64,000 nt of DNA from Emiliania huxleyi CCMP1516 (GCF_000372725.1 NW_005201381.1:349978-413977); one strand, 5' to 3'. Positions 19,466 to 31,272 are shown, counted from the stretch's first letter. Notes: a model not told the origin generated them from the sequence alone. Translations and numbers: made by a program.

Positions 19466-20832
19466 ATGGCGCGCGAATCGCCACCCCCCTATCAGCTTCT
19501 CCCCGGTGATCCGTTCAACCTCACACTGGGCGTGCTTGTGGCCTCCCTCCTCGCGGCGTGCAAGCGAGTTCCTGGGCTCGCACCCCTTGTGCAGGTGGCG
19601 GCCTGTCGCTCGCTGCCGCCCGCCGCCCGCCAGCTTTCAGCCCGTCCCTTCCTCACGCCGCGCAGTGGCAGCTCAACGCGTACACTAACTGGAACCTGAT
19701 CTTCATCATGCTGCGGCTTGCACTGAAACAAAAACAGTGGGATCCGTTCCTGGCAGTCAATTCGGTCGGAATTCTCGTCGGCTTCCGCACCGCGATGGCG
19801 CAGGCAGACACAAACGCCGTCGGCGAACGCGCGCGCCGCGCCCGTCCCGTCCCCACCCGCATGCCGGTGGCGCAGGGCATCGACGAAAACATGCGCACCA
19901 AGATTCGGCACTTGGGGCTGCCGCTATCCCGCCGAACGTTCGTCTGTCTCGATCACCTGCTGCACACGGTGCCGCCGGCGCTGCTCGTCTCGCACCTCGT
20001 CCGCCGCAGGAAGCGGGTCCCGCTGCTCAACATCGTCTACGTGAGTCGCGCGTGTGCCGAACGCAGCGAGGGAGGGAAGGGGTTGAACGTAGCGTACGGC
20101 CATAGGTGATTGGGCTGTCGACGTGGTTCAACTTTCGGCAGAGCGGGCTCGCCCACGCACCGAGACGCGTGCCACGGCTCCCTGAGTTGCCCATGGTGTG
20201 CGTCCACAGGCAGAGCGGACACCTCGACGCCTCCGAGATTTACGTGCCGCACCCGTGGCGGCGCACTTGGGCGCGAGAAGCCGCCTCGCACCCCTGCCGC
20301 AAGCCACCCTGGCCCCTCACTTCGTCGCTCCGACGCGCTGCCTCCTGCGCCCGCTGCCCCGCGGAACCATCAATCTCCCACAATTTCCGCCGGGTCCAGG
20401 TGTCCATTCTCGTCGGGTGCGCTGCCACGCCGCCTCTGGTCGACGCGCTGATCCGCAAGGAGAGGTGGCGAGTGCTCGCTCTGGCGAGCGCCATGCTGCT
20501 GCCGTACCTCTCCTCCTCGCTCGACCCGAGGCTGCGGCAGCGCTACTTCTTCGAGTTTCAGCTGCAGCGGTTGCGCAAGGAGGAGGCGCATGCCCGCCCC
20601 AGCCCTCTTCCCGCACCCGTGCTGCACACAGACACCCTCCCCGGACACCTCCGCAGCAGTCGGCGCCCACCCCGAGAAAATGCCCGCAGGAGTCGAGGAC
20701 GTGCGAGGACGCGCCGCGCTCTGTCACGCCGGGCGGCGCCTTCCGCAGCCGCCCCACCGGAGCGCGGCAGGTCGGTCGGTGCAATACGACGGAGTTGTGA
20801 ACACGGAGAGAGATGTGTTCCTTGTGGCTTAG
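19466..20832 (+). CDS. Unidentified multi-pass membrane protein, seven exons
   Basis: Model: 19466-19594, 19666-19803, 19876-20040, 20106-20137, 20210-20243, 20400-20585, 20632-20832; 294 aa. Hydrophobic segments include DPFNLTLGVLVASLLAACK, NWNLIFIMLRLAL, FLAVNSVGILVGFRTAMAQ and VSILVGCAATPPLVDALI. A basic stretch LLVSHLVRRRKRVPLLNIVY sits in the middle and the tail is soluble. Introns are about 46-156 nt. The fourth (20138-20209) is GC-AG, with GCAGAGCGG both at its 5' end and at the start of the next exon. The second (19804-19875) is in frame and may be retained. Exon 5 may instead run to 20270, adding VPHPWRRTW. The final 46-nt intron is short and less sure. No family recognised. Confidence 0.6.
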
Positions 20833-22354
20833 AGGGTGTCGTTTCTGTTAACATTTGCAGCAAACTTGGACACCACACACCTTGATTTCCGTGTTCTTGT
20901 CGACTTGAACGGACTTGCAGCACCGGGGCTGGCCGTCGGGGCTCTCTTTTCGACCACCAGCTGTGTTTGAGCGGACCCGCGCCGCGACCACGTGCACACA
21001 CCACACAAATAAATAAATAAAACGGACACCTCTACTATAGGAGATGGGTAAAAAGGAACAGGTCCCCGCCCTGCGGTCTTTGTGCAGGGTTCTTTTGACA
21101 CACACACAGCACACACACCTCTGGGGGGAGGCGGGGGCCCCCGGAGGCACCGTGCGCCGCGCAGCAGTGCGGAAACGGGGCCCCGGCTCTACTAGTCTCT
21201 ACTAGCACCAACTTCCCGATTAAGCTAGGTTAATCAGAGGGCAGATTTGGAGAGATCTCGAGGAGTACATACAGATAGACCCTCCAACCATCAGAAAACT
21301 CCAACCTGATCGGTCGTACTGACCGCCGACAGATCACTCCAGACAGCAGACAGGCCGACGTCTGCACGCGGCCGGCCGGGCGAGAGGCTTGACACGATCC
21401 GACCCTGCGACCCTGACGCTGCTGCTCTAGCTATCAGCCATGCGCTGCTGACTGCTGCCACAATGTGCGACCGGTGCTGACCCACTTGGCGGCCTTCCCG
21501 GTCAGTGGTGAGGCGCAGTTCAAGAGCTGTCGATGGCGCGATGCCGCACTGGTCCCACATCGGTGACACGAGACCACCACGTTTGCCGGTCCAAGAGAGA
21601 GGCACCGGCGCTGTCCTGAGAAGGTGCATGGTCCCTCTTGACTGCCCATGCGCGCGAGGCTGTGTAGGCATAGCCTCGAGAGTGCCAGCAGCCAGTCCGA
21701 GGCAGTTTGTGACGCGCATTGCGTCAGAAGCGTGCACGCAGCTGGAAGGACACCTTCCTACTGGCCGTACGATCAGGTCGTCACTGAATGCCGAAGACTA
21801 AGGCCGCGAGCTATGCAGGCGGTCAGTTGAGCAGCATGGCACGGTCAGCAGCGCCGAAAGGATGTCGCAAGGCGTGATAGCATGGCCGCAAGTACGCCGA
21901 ATCCCATGAAAACAAGTAAAAAATAGCGCGAAAAAGAAAAATGCCAAAAAAAATCGGCGCCTGCGGCGGGCTGGGGGACCCCATCTCCCCCCCGCATGGG
22001 CACCCCCTAGGGCCCTCGCCTCCCCCCAGAGACACACACACCACTCTAGTCTCTTTGTGCAGGGTTCTTTGTGGGTGTGGTCGGCGACTAGCCGGGGTCG
22101 TCCTCCCGATGGGGGGGGGACTAGCACTAGCCGTCTTCCTTCTTCCACATGGTCCCTCTCGCGGGTTGTGTGGTGAGTTCGGCAGTCGATATGTGAATAA
22201 ACCGACACAACTCTTTCAGCAGTCGTGTCGCCTTTTGACTTCCCCCGCATGAATCCAATCTCTGTGTATCATTTTTGGACGCTCTAAGCTCTACATCACG
22301 CGCAGAAGGGACACCTCTCTCTACTCTGCGCGAACCCCGGCTAGCATCGCCATC
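20833..22354. other. Gene-poor spacer
   Basis: Frames on both strands are short and of low quality. TCTTTGTGCAGGGTTCTTT occurs at about 21077 and again at 22050, and two nearby stretches share CACACACAC motifs, suggesting remnants of one repeat. The 3' UTRs of the flanking genes probably lie here. Confidence 0.45.
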
Positions 22355-23731
22355 TCAGCCAAGGACGGATTCGCTGGACTCTTGGTTGAGCCACGAATCG
22401 GCACGGGCGTGGCTTGCACGCGATGCGCGGCTTGCGCGCTGCCAGGCAACCTCCGCGTACTCGCGCGCCTCCGCCTTGAGGTCCGACAAGTCTTTGTACA
22501 ACGCCTTTTGCCGGCCTGTCAGCGCGTCCTCCGAGGCTTGGGAGAAAATGGACGAGCGGCGTGTCGGGGGGGGCGAGGGCGTCTCGACTGCCGCAAGCTC
22601 GCTTGCAGCAGCAGCCGGCACGAGTGAGACCTCGGGCTCCGTGGAGGGCGCCACCGCCTGCTGTGCGGCCTTCACGGGCGATTTTGAGGGTGACTTCGCT
22701 GGCGACGGCGGCGCCTCCACCCCGAGGCAACGCACGACCCGCGGCGAGAGCAGCACGTTGGAGACCGAGCGTTGGAAGCGCTGCATCAGATCGAAGAGAC
22801 TTGGCTCGGCCGCCGCCTCGGCCGCCGCCATGCGAAGGTACTCTGCGTGTGCTGGGTCGACGGGTGGGTCCCCCTCATCGTCCGCCGCACTCGTGGCGGC
22901 CCCTGCAGCCTTGCCGCCGGCGTCGTCGCCGCCAGCTGCGTCATCGTCGCCCGGTGCGTGCTCCGGATCTGCGACCTCAACAAACTCTGCAGACTGGGCC
23001 GGCGTCGGCGGCGCCACGCGCGGTGCAGCCGCCGCCTCCAACTCCAGCTCCGGAGCCTCGGGCTCCAGAGCTGGCGCAGGCTGCTCTGGCGCCGTGGCGG
23101 GCTCATTCTCCAACGTCAACTCCGCTTCCGGCATTGGCTCTAGCCCAGGCCCCGGTGTCGGCTCCAGCGCCGTCTCCTCTGCCTCCTCGGGCGTGCCCGG
23201 CTGGGGCTCTGCCAGCGCCACAAGCTCCTCCTCCGCGTGTTCGTCTGAGGCATCCACTGCCGCTGCCGCCTCGGTCGGCGGCTGCACCTCTGCATTCGCC
23301 TCCGCCACGGACGGCAGCGCCGCTGCGTCCGCAGTGGCCTCCATTGAAGACTGACGAGAGGATGGGTGGTAATCGTCCGCCCAGCCACTAGCTGGCTCTG
23401 CTTCTATTGCCTCCACGGCTGGCGGCTCTGCCTCTGCTGTCTCAGCGGGCGCGGACGGCGCGGGAGGCGCAGGTTCCTCCTTTGACCGGCGCAGCTGCTC
23501 CGTCCGCGTCATTGGGACGCTGTGAGTTGAGGATCGCAGCTTTGATCCCTCACCACTCAACCTCCTCGACTTTGCCGCCGAGACGTGAGCTGCCTCGCGC
23601 ACGATTTCAGAGTCGGTCCGAAATACAGCATCGGGCTCGGCGTCGGCGGCGTTTGTCTCGTCCTTCTTGCCCCGCCGCTTGAACACCTTCGCAACGCGCT
23701 GAAATGATGAAGAGCGGAAGATCTTTGACAT
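22355..23731 (-). CDS. Disordered acidic Ala/Pro/Glu-rich protein, 458 aa
   Basis: Single exon from ATG 23731, beginning MSKIFRSSSFQRVAKVFKRR, a basic segment that could bind membranes or nucleic acid. Residues 90-300 are dominated by A, E and P with no predicted fold. A short ordered region follows (AEPSLFDLMQRFQRSVSNVL), then Ser/Pro-rich KSPSKSPVKAA with possible kinase sites, and a helical C-terminus ALTGRQKALYKDLSDLKAEA that ends SWLNQESSESVLG. Codon bias is clearly coding throughout. I do not recognise a family. The composition suits a linker, scaffold or cytoskeletal accessory protein, but that is inference. Confidence 0.7.
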   Translation of the reverse strand: MSKIFRSSSFQRVAKVFKRRGKKDETNAADAEPDAVFRTDSEIVREAAHVSAAKSRRLSGEGSKLRSSTHSVPMTRTEQLRRSKEEPAPPAPSAPAETAEAEPPAVEAIEAEPASGWADDYHPSSRQSSMEATADAAALPSVAEANAEVQPPTEAAAAVDASDEHAEEELVALAEPQPGTPEEAEETALEPTPGPGLEPMPEAELTLENEPATAPEQPAPALEPEAPELELEAAAAPRVAPPTPAQSAEFVEVADPEHAPGDDDAAGGDDAGGKAAGAATSAADDEGDPPVDPAHAEYLRMAAAEAAAEPSLFDLMQRFQRSVSNVLLSPRVVRCLGVEAPPSPAKSPSKSPVKAAQQAVAPSTEPEVSLVPAAAASELAAVETPSPPPTRRSSIFSQASEDALTGRQKALYKDLSDLKAEAREYAEVAWQRASRASRASHARADSWLNQESSESVLG

Positions 23732-25541
23732 CGCGGTGGTTCGAGGGATGCCCGGGGTGGACTGCCGATGACTTGCGTACGTCCTTGTCCTCGAGGTCCT
23801 TGCGATGCAAACATTTCCCAGAATACTTCCCAGGCTGGTCTATGAGAGGTTGAGGTGCGAGCCAGAAGGCCCGCGCGCAGGGGTGTGGGACATGACTTTC
23901 CTTTAAGAATTCTTTTTGATGAGCTTGCCTGCGGCGAGGGCGGTCGAGTGCACGAGCTATGGTGGCATGGCCGTGCTGCGTACGTCGCCGTCACTCGTTA
24001 GTGTATGGATCGACATACAGTGTGCATGTTCTGTGCTCTCTAGACTCTTCCTGTGTGCTATGTGAGCATACTGGGGGTTGGCGGTTGCTCGTTAAGCTTT
24101 TACCAGAGGAGCGCGTACGTACGGACAGGGAGTGCGCGTGGGCTCTATCTATCTAGTACACGCGCCATCGTAAGGCCGTCTAGCGCCGTACATAGTATCG
24201 AGATAGTGGTTCTATTCGAACTCGATTAGACGATAGACGATACCCATTACCTCCCGCGGCTCTCTACGCTCAGGTTGTGTGAATCATAGCGCCATAGGAC
24301 GTATTTTCTTCTCACTCATAACAAGGCTGTGAACTCCTGTGTCCGGGGTGTGTGAAGTGAGGACGGACGGACGGAGAGACACTCCACTCGAGTCGAGGTG
24401 TCGACGCGCTGCATGCCATGGGTCGTGACACTTTCTTCATCGATGTGTTAGTACCGAGAACTGAGAGTGCCTCGCCGTCCTCGCAGGAGTCGCTTAGGCG
24501 GCTCCCGTGGTGTACCTGTGTTAGTGCCAGTGCGCGCCAGTCCCGTGCCTAGACCCTAGTGTCGTGCGAGGGAGTTTAATTTAGGCTGAACAAGCTTTTC
24601 ATCTCGCACCCCGTCTCTTTTCCTTTCCTTTTTTCTCTACAGCACCCTCTCTTTTCCTATCTATTTTCCCGGGAAAACTCCGTGTCAATTTGGGGGGCTC
24701 TGAGCCGAGTCTGAGGCTATTTTGGGGCCAAAATCAGCAAAATCGGCCAAATACCGGGTATTTTGCCGGGATACCTGACAAACCCCGGGTATACCTGGAA
24801 AATACCCAGGTATCGTGCCGATTTCCTCAATTTTGCCTCAGATTTTGCCCCAGCCAGCCAGAACAGCTCTCAGACTCAGCTCTCAGGGAAACTCGCCACG
24901 TTTCCCGAGCGAGGGAAACTCGAGAGAAACAAGAATGGAGCACCAAACACCCTCTGTTTTCCCTGGAAATTTCCGGAAACGCAAAGTGCCCAGGGGCGCC
25001 TCCGTTTTCTTTTTTGCAAAAAGAAAGAAAGAAAGAAAACAGACAACCCAAGGGACGGATGGGAGGACGGCACGCCGCCACCACACAGGGATTTTAAGGA
25101 GAGGAGTGTGGTGCTAGCCGTCGCCCACCCTTGGGCGTCCGCCTCTTCCTATCTCCCTTCGCAGTCCCTCGCCGATTCTCGCTGCAACCTTCATGCCACC
25201 TCGCGGTCGTCCCACTCTCGTCGTTCTCCCTCCTGTCGCTTCCTCGTCCTCTGTCGCGTCGCTCTCCTCTGCCTCGCAAAAAGTATGTGCGGCCTTGTGC
25301 CAAAACTGAGCTCTTCCTGATTCTTTTTTGATGAGCCGGTGTGTGTGCCAGTCCGCGTGATGGCGGCGTTTCCTGATTCTTTTTTGTCCCGTGCCCAGTG
25401 TTGTGCGAGGCTGGGGTGACAAATTTTTTTGAGAGCGCCTTCGTTGTTAATAGTAGCAGCCCAATTTTTTTCGATGCGCTTGACAGCGTTCTGATGAGGC
25501 AACTCGCCCTCACGATCTAAGAAGCAGGGTGTCTGGAGATA
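23732..25541. repeat. Intergenic region with two dispersed repeats (24584-24990; 25010-25230 minus)
   Basis: 24584-24990 is a family copy marked by GGAAAACTCCGTG, palindromic ACCCCGGGTATACC and GGAAATTTCCGGAAACGCAA; a reverse-strand copy lies at 33785-34215. 25010-25230 is a minus-strand copy of the TTTC-tailed repeat. 24290-24336 matches 15298-15341. The stretch 23732-24280 shows nothing specific. Confidence 0.75.
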
Positions 25542-26520
25542 ATGGACGAATATTTCTATACGCACGAGCCGCATCCGGGGCCGCGCGGCGGCGGGAGCGG
25601 TCGCGCCTGGCCGCGCACCATCGATCGCGGCGTGTCGCCCGGTCCAGCCGCAGTGGCCCCGAGCGATCGCGGGCAGATTGGCTTCTTGAACGTCACCTTT
25701 GTCGCGCGCGACGACCCGCTGAGCGCCGCCCGTTTTGTCGAGGGTGCCGGCGCCGCCGACCATGATGACGAGCACCACATCTTCCGGTCGCACGTCCGCG
25801 GGTTCGACCCGCACGAAGCTCGGCCGGCCACCCTCCAGCGGGCCGAGCGAGATCTGGGCGGGTGGGCCAGGGCTCCGCCGGCTGCGGAGGTTGAGGAGCG
25901 TGACGACGACGGCACGCAGGTGGAGGTTTGGAGGCGGGGGGGGGCGCGGACGGGGGGCGGCGACGGAGGGGAGGCGCGGGGGCGAGGCAGCGGCGAAGAC
26001 GGCACGGGCGAGGCTGGCGAGGCGGGCGAGCGTTGCACTTCCGCCTCGTGCCGCTTCGAGTGGGAGCTGTCGCGAGACCGGGGGGCGGCAGGCGACGCCG
26101 GGGGGGTGGCGCCGGCAGCGCGGGCAGAGGGGGGCCGTGGCGGTCGTCGCGGCCACGGCGGGCATGGGGGGGGGCACCAACACCAACATGACCACCGGAG
26201 GGAGAACCGACCTCGCGCCACCCCGCCAGAGGGCTTGCCATACGGGGCCCTGCGCGGCGGACTCTCGGGCAGGCTGGGCCAGGTGAAGGCGGCCGCGCTG
26301 CATCTCTCGACCGCCGAGGCGCTCGCGGCCTCGGCGCTCTTGCTGCTCGCCGGCCTCGTCGCGGTGTGTGGCCTCCGCGCGTGTGCGAGGTGTGCCCCTA
26401 TCCTCTGCTGCCTCTCCTCTGCTGCCTCTCCTCTCCTGCCTCGCCGCGGCTTCTCCCCTCTCCCCACCGCGGCCTCTCCCCTCTCCTCTGCTGCGTCGCG
26501 GTGCCCCTCCTCTGGCTCTG

Positions 26521-26582
<62 letters not shown>

Positions 26583-27743
26583 CACACCGTTGCTCACACC
26601 GTGTCTCGGCTGCATTCTCGCGCCGCTCGCGTGCATGTACACAGGCGCTGCTGCTCTGGTAATGGCGACGAGAAAGAGTACCGCAAGGCGCGCGGTGCCC
26701 CGGGTGCCAGAGCGGGGAGAGCCGGAGAGCGCGTCTTCACGTTCTTGCACGTGTGACCGCGCAGGCAAGACGCTCTTCATCCCTGTCCGGCTACCTCTCC
26801 ACTGGCAGCGGATGCGGTCTCCTGCTGGAGACCTCCACCGGCAGCCTGCAGGAAGCCGCTCTCTCCGGGCTCTGCGCGCCGCGTGCTGCGCTGCGAGCGC
26901 GGCGAGGCTGTGCTGAATAGGTCTCGCCGATGCTTGCGTCTTCAGACCGCAAGTCGGCGCGCGAGCATTGGAGGAGCGTGCGGGCGTCGCGGCAGAGCTT
27001 CTCCTCAGGCCCGAGACGCTGTACCCCCCGGGGAGTACACTAGCGCGCATCTGCCGGCAGATCCTGCGCGCTTGTGCGCTCTGGCACCGAGATGTCTGGG
27101 ATCGAACCGTTTTGGCCCTTTGTGTCCCGCGTCGCACCCCGCCTCCCCCCCCCGTTTATGTTTCAAGCGGTCTTGTCGCGGGAAGTTTGCTTTTTGCTTG
27201 GGGGGTAGGCCGCTCCCCCCCGGGCATTTCGGGGGAGGGGGGCCCCCCCCCCCCCCCCCCCCTCCCCCCCGCGCTCCCCCGCCCGCCTGCGCCTCCCGCC
27301 CGCCCCCGCCCGCCTGCGCCTCCTCCCCTCGCAAGAGGCCGCCTCTCGCCATTCGTGTGGTGCGAGCGCGGACACCTGACGGTCGGCTGTCGCGGCCTGC
27401 CAGGGTGGGATGGCCCGCCAAAGTGCGAACGCAGGAGAGGACCAGCCTCGACGCATACCCCCCCCCTCCCCCCTTCCTTCCACTTCAGGCGCCCACCTCG
27501 CCTACCGGGTGGTCTCCCGGCGCCGGCCTCGCGGCGAGCTTGTTCGGGCGCATGGACGTCGGCGCGCTCGCGGGCAGCGAGCGGGTGCTTGAGCAGGTGG
27601 CGCGTGAGAGCAGTTACGACGAGGACGTCGAGGGCGGCGGCGGTGCGTTCACAGGCCGGCGGGGCCGGCTGGACAGATATAATCTCGAAATGCGGCCGCC
27701 CGCACTCGCCCGGAGCGGCGGCTGGAGAGGTGTGCCGACATAA
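25542..27743 (+). CDS. Putative single-pass membrane protein, exons partly resolved
   Basis: First exon from ATG 25542: MDEYFYTHEPHPGPRGGGSG, then QIGFLNVTFVARDDPLSAAR and EDDEHHIFRSHVRGFDPHE-like soluble sequence (a DHDDEHHIFRSHVRGFDPHE stretch) to about 25917 (GCACGCAG|GTGGAG donor). A later exon near 26230-26390 encodes KAAALHLSTAEALAASALLL and LAGLVAVCGL, one membrane helix followed by CARC. A possible exon near 26918-27010 reads MLASSDRKSAREHWRSVRAS. The last exon, 27489-27743, follows a good TTCCACTTCAG acceptor and reads SLFGRMDVGALAGSERVLEQ, ending RSGGWRGVPT. Middle joins are uncertain because of Gly-rich and CT-rich tracts, and the (GA)n repeat at 26523 is probably intronic. Family unknown. 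Confidence 0.45.
26523..26579 (+). repeat. (GA)n microsatellite
   Basis: Uninterrupted GA dinucleotides over 57 bases, probably in an intron of the 25542-27743 gene. Arg-Glu reading frames across it are artefacts. Confidence 0.95.
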
Positions 27744-29085
27744 GACGAGGGCATGCGATCGTTACTGCGTCTGGTTGCCATCTCGTGTAGGCGCGGGAGC
27801 CACACGGAGCTTCTGGGCAGCTACGATTCGGCCGTTTCGGACGGGGAGGACGGGTAGACGAGATATACGTCGCTCCTCGCTACTGTGCGCGGGCCCCGCG
27901 CACAGGTCTAGTCACAGGCCCACAGCCGCGGGCACGGCGTGGCGGACGAACTCAAACAATTCTGACTCCTCCACGCTCCGCGGTGAAAGCCGTAGGGTCC
28001 CTAGGAGGCTTTCCGCTTGTCCAAATGACTTCATCTTCAAAAGTAGCAGGCGCACATCGCTACGCTTCCAGGTTCCAGCACATCCAGATCCACAGGGATG
28101 GCGGGAGGGGGGGGGGCGTGGTCGAGAGGCGTGGAGGGAGGCGGGAGGCGCGAGCGCGCGACTGAAAGAGAAAGGCGAGAGCACGCTACGGCTTTAAGTA
28201 AAGGCCGTACGGGGTGTGGACCGTGAGTTGACCAGGGGTTGTGCGCCGGGCCCTCCTGCTCGGCTCCAGCCAGTAGACAAGTCTTGTCACTAACAGAGTA
28301 GAAGGATCTGACCTCGGGGCCGATGTGACCAAGCGCTGGTAGCGTGGTTTTACCTCACACCCATGGTCTCACAGTGTGCCGGCAGTCGCCGAGCAGTGTC
28401 GCTCACACAAGCCGCAGCACAAGTGACTGAGGGCCAGTGAGGGCGAGCCCATCGCTGTCACAGCTGTGGTAGCCGCACAGTAGGCTGTGTCAACTGTGCA
28501 GAGCGTGTGAGCAGCCGAGGAGCTGCTCTCCAGGCTTCTGACGCAAAGAGCTGCATGCCATCGAAGGCGCTGTCGAGGTTCGCCGAGCGCGGCGCAGGTT
28601 GGAGGACACCGTCACCGACGAGCGGGTTGGACTTTTCACTCCGGACAAAGACGGCGACACGCACACGAGCTGCGGCCGTGTCGCCGTCATAGCGGCGAGG
28701 CGCGGGACCGTCTGTGGAGAAGTGGGTCGCGTCCTCCGATTTCCTCAACTCACGGTCCGCTCCCTCTAAGAGGGCGGTGAGGTGGCGACGCCGCGTCACG
28801 CCTCACGCAGATCTATGGCGTATGGGAATAGTTGGGGAGAGGGAAGAGAGCGGTGCGGCAGCGTTAGGTCCTTTAAGGAAGCAGATGGTGGGTTTCGGCA
28901 GAAGACTACAACGGCGCTCCCCCTGCGGCTACGCGGCGGGTCGCGGGCGCGCGCGCCGTCGATTCCGCCACGCGAACGCGAGGCAGGGTGCGGCGAGGCG
29001 GCGGCGCCATCGGTGAGGGGGCGGCGGCGGGGATGGGTTGGGGGGAGGCGCGAGCCTGCGGTGGCGGCTAGGGCGGCGGCGGCGG
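27744..29085. other. Spacer before the assembly gap
   Basis: No gene is supported. Sequence from about 28960 becomes strongly G-rich up to the gap. Confidence 0.4.
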
Positions 29086-29185
29086 NNNNNNNNNNNNNNN
29101 NNNNNNNNNNNNNNNNNNNNNNNNNNNNNNNNNNNNNNNNNNNNNNNNNNNNNNNNNNNNNNNNNNNNNNNNNNNNNNNNNNNNN
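29086..29185. other. Assembly gap (100 N)
   Basis: One hundred N, the conventional placeholder for a gap of unknown size. G-rich sequence on both sides suggests an unassembled minisatellite. Confidence 1.
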
Positions 29186-29285
29186 GCGGTGCTGGGCAGG
29201 GCGGTGCTGGGCAGGGGCAGGGCGGGGCGGGCAGGGGCAGGGCAGGGTGGTGCAGGGCAGCGCAAGGCAGGGGCGGTGCTGGGCG
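29186..29285 (+). repeat. G-rich minisatellite at gap edge
   Basis: Irregular tandem copies of GCGGTGCTGGGCAGG and GGGCAGGGGCAG directly after the gap. The array probably continues inside it. Confidence 0.75.
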
Positions 29286-29832
29286 GTGGTCAGAGTGCAG
29301 CGGTGCGGCGCGGGCGCCTTGAGCTACTACGGGCGGCGTGGGCGGTGGGCGGGCGGCCCGTGCGCCATCGGGCGTGCAGGGCGAGCGTCGCGAGGGCGGG
29401 CGTCGCGCGTGAGGGCGTGGCTGGCTCGACGACACGCCCGGCACGTCCGGCGGTCAATCTGGACGGCGGGAGCGGGCGGGCGGTGAGCGAGGCAGGCGCG
29501 GGTGGGCGCGGAATGGCTCTGGGAGGCGCGGGAGTGGGCGGGGCGGCGATCTCAAAAAAATGTCGTCGATCGCAGATCCAAGATCGAAGATGTGCACAAC
29601 CATCGCCGATCCGAGATGCGAGATGAGGAAAACACGCATCTCGTCTCCGAGAGCAACTCAAATCGGCTCGACACACACACACACGTATACACACACTAGC
29701 TGAGGGGCTCGCTAAACGCTCGCCGAGCCCCATGCTGTGCAACACCACCTCCTCACTAATCGTCAGGGGCGCGTGAGAGCGCAGTGCACTGCGGTGAGGC
29801 TGCGCAGCGGGGGCTCGCCCCCTGCACCGCGC

Positions 29833-30075
29833 TCAGCGGCACAGGGGAGGGCGGTCGGTGGCGGCGGCGGCGAGGCGCGAGGCGGTGGCGGCGGTGGTGC
29901 GGGCGGCGGGATAATAGGGGAGGCGGCGGGATTGACAGGGGAGGCGGCGGCCACGAGCGGAGCGGCGCGAGAAGGGGGGGGGCGGCGGCGAGGCGCCGGT
30001 GAGCGAGGCGCCCGCGCCATCAGAGGGACGCGCCGCTGCGAGATGGAGGGCGGCGGTGACGGAGGCGAGGCGCGA

Positions 30076-30110
<35 letters not shown>

Positions 30111-30472
30111 ACGGCGGCACCGAGTCTCGGTGAGCGGCGGCGGGAGGAGGAGCAGCGGCGGCGCTCGCTCGCTGTTGGCGGGAGCGCTTTTGAGCCTGGG
30201 AGCCCATGCCACTGCGACCGGCGTGCCCGGGAACGGAGATCGCGCGCGCGCCGCCACTCACGACGCGCGCGCGATCTTCGCGGAGTCGGGTCCCCAGAGG
30301 GAAGCGGTCTTCTCGGCCGACGTCCAGCGGCGCGCAAGGAAGCAGGCGCAGCGGAGGCGGCCTAGCACCGGCTCGGCGCCGGGCGGTTGCGCTGCCCGCG
30401 AGCCGCGTCCTGAGCCTCGGCAGCGCGCTTCGCGGCGCGGCGCTCGCGTTTCTGCTGTGCCGAGAGCGGCAT
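29833..30472 (-). CDS. Candidate small basic protein with Ala-rich tail
   Basis: Starts MPLSAQQKRERRAAKRAAEA at 30472. A GT donor at 30369 and a CGCAG acceptor at 30212 would join it in frame to GMGSQAQKRSRQQRASAAAA. After that the frame enters poly-Ala and Pro and its true end is unclear; 29833 is simply the next stop. It may be a genuine two-exon gene or a chance frame in GCC/GGC repeats. Confidence 0.3.
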
Positions 30473-30567
30473 GATGGTTTGCCAGCTGAAGCTCGAGACT
30501 CCTCGGGTCCGCGAATTCCGCTGGTCACGTGTAAACGGCGGACAACGGGGGAGCAATATATCTTTAG

Positions 30568-31272
30568 ATAATGTACCTGATTATCAACACATACGGTTTA
30601 GCGCGACGACCGGGGGAGCTCTGATCGCCGTACCACCCCCCCAGACAGCCCCTCCCGACGGGGACGCCATCACCCTCGCCCAGGGATCTACAAACAATGC
30701 TGTCTTAAGGTCCGACCTGTGGGCACTGCCTGCGCTCGGCACCGGGCACCGCCTCGGTATACAAAATGCGCCTGCGGGCGGACCCTCACAGATCACAGAT
30801 CACACATACCTAATAACGTTATTATTAAACTTTATTAGCTTATTTACACTAATCAGTTTCGTTAGAAAATGCTTGAGCACTTGAGCACTGGATAGGGTCG
30901 ATTCCGCGTGGTACGGGACCCCTCGATCGTCTCGCCCTCCCTCACTGGAGTGTTCATTGGGGGGGGGGTCATAACAAACACGGTACAGGATCGGGGTGCA
31001 CGCTTGCCGAAGCAGTGTCGTCCCCCCTCTCCTCGACGGTGATGGCGGTGTGACCGATCGAGCTACAAGAGGAGCTTGTTCAGCAGGATCCGGGATAGTC
31101 TCGTGCACTACCTCACTGGGCCTGAGACCACAGAGCCAGCATCCCATCACCGTCTCGGATTTGCGTGGGGTCGAAGCAACCACTCCGGGGCCTGCGTGCG
31201 AGGTGGAGAAACTGCTAATAACAAGCCTAATAATAACGTTTTTAGGTATGTGTTGATAATCAGGTACATTAT
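30568..31272. mobile_element. Inverted-repeat (MITE-like) element with nested insertion
   Basis: The outer 27 bases at 30568-30594 are the exact reverse complement of 31246-31272 (core ACCTGATTATCAACACATAC). A second block at 30810-30838 (CTAATAACGTTATTATTAAA) matches the reverse complement of 31213-31245 with few changes. The two left blocks are separated by a 207-bp insertion; removing it gives one continuous terminal inverted repeat of nearly 60 bp. The interior (30880-31190) is related to 45712-46138. It encodes no protein. AT-rich ends contrast with the GC-rich surroundings. Target duplication at the outer ends is not clear. Confidence 0.8.
30595..30809. mobile_element. Insertion with 8-bp target duplication inside the MITE-like element
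   Basis: ACACATAC occurs at 30587-30594 and again at 30802-30809, flanking a GC-rich 207-bp insert that interrupts the left inverted repeat. The intact right repeat has the uninterrupted sequence ACACATACCTAA, so the empty-site structure is visible within the same element. No terminal repeats or ORF are seen in the insert itself. Confidence 0.75.

Noticed and set aside
25191..27137. 648-codon minus-strand frame
   Set aside because: Runs through a dispersed repeat and the (GA)n tract; composition is repeat-driven.
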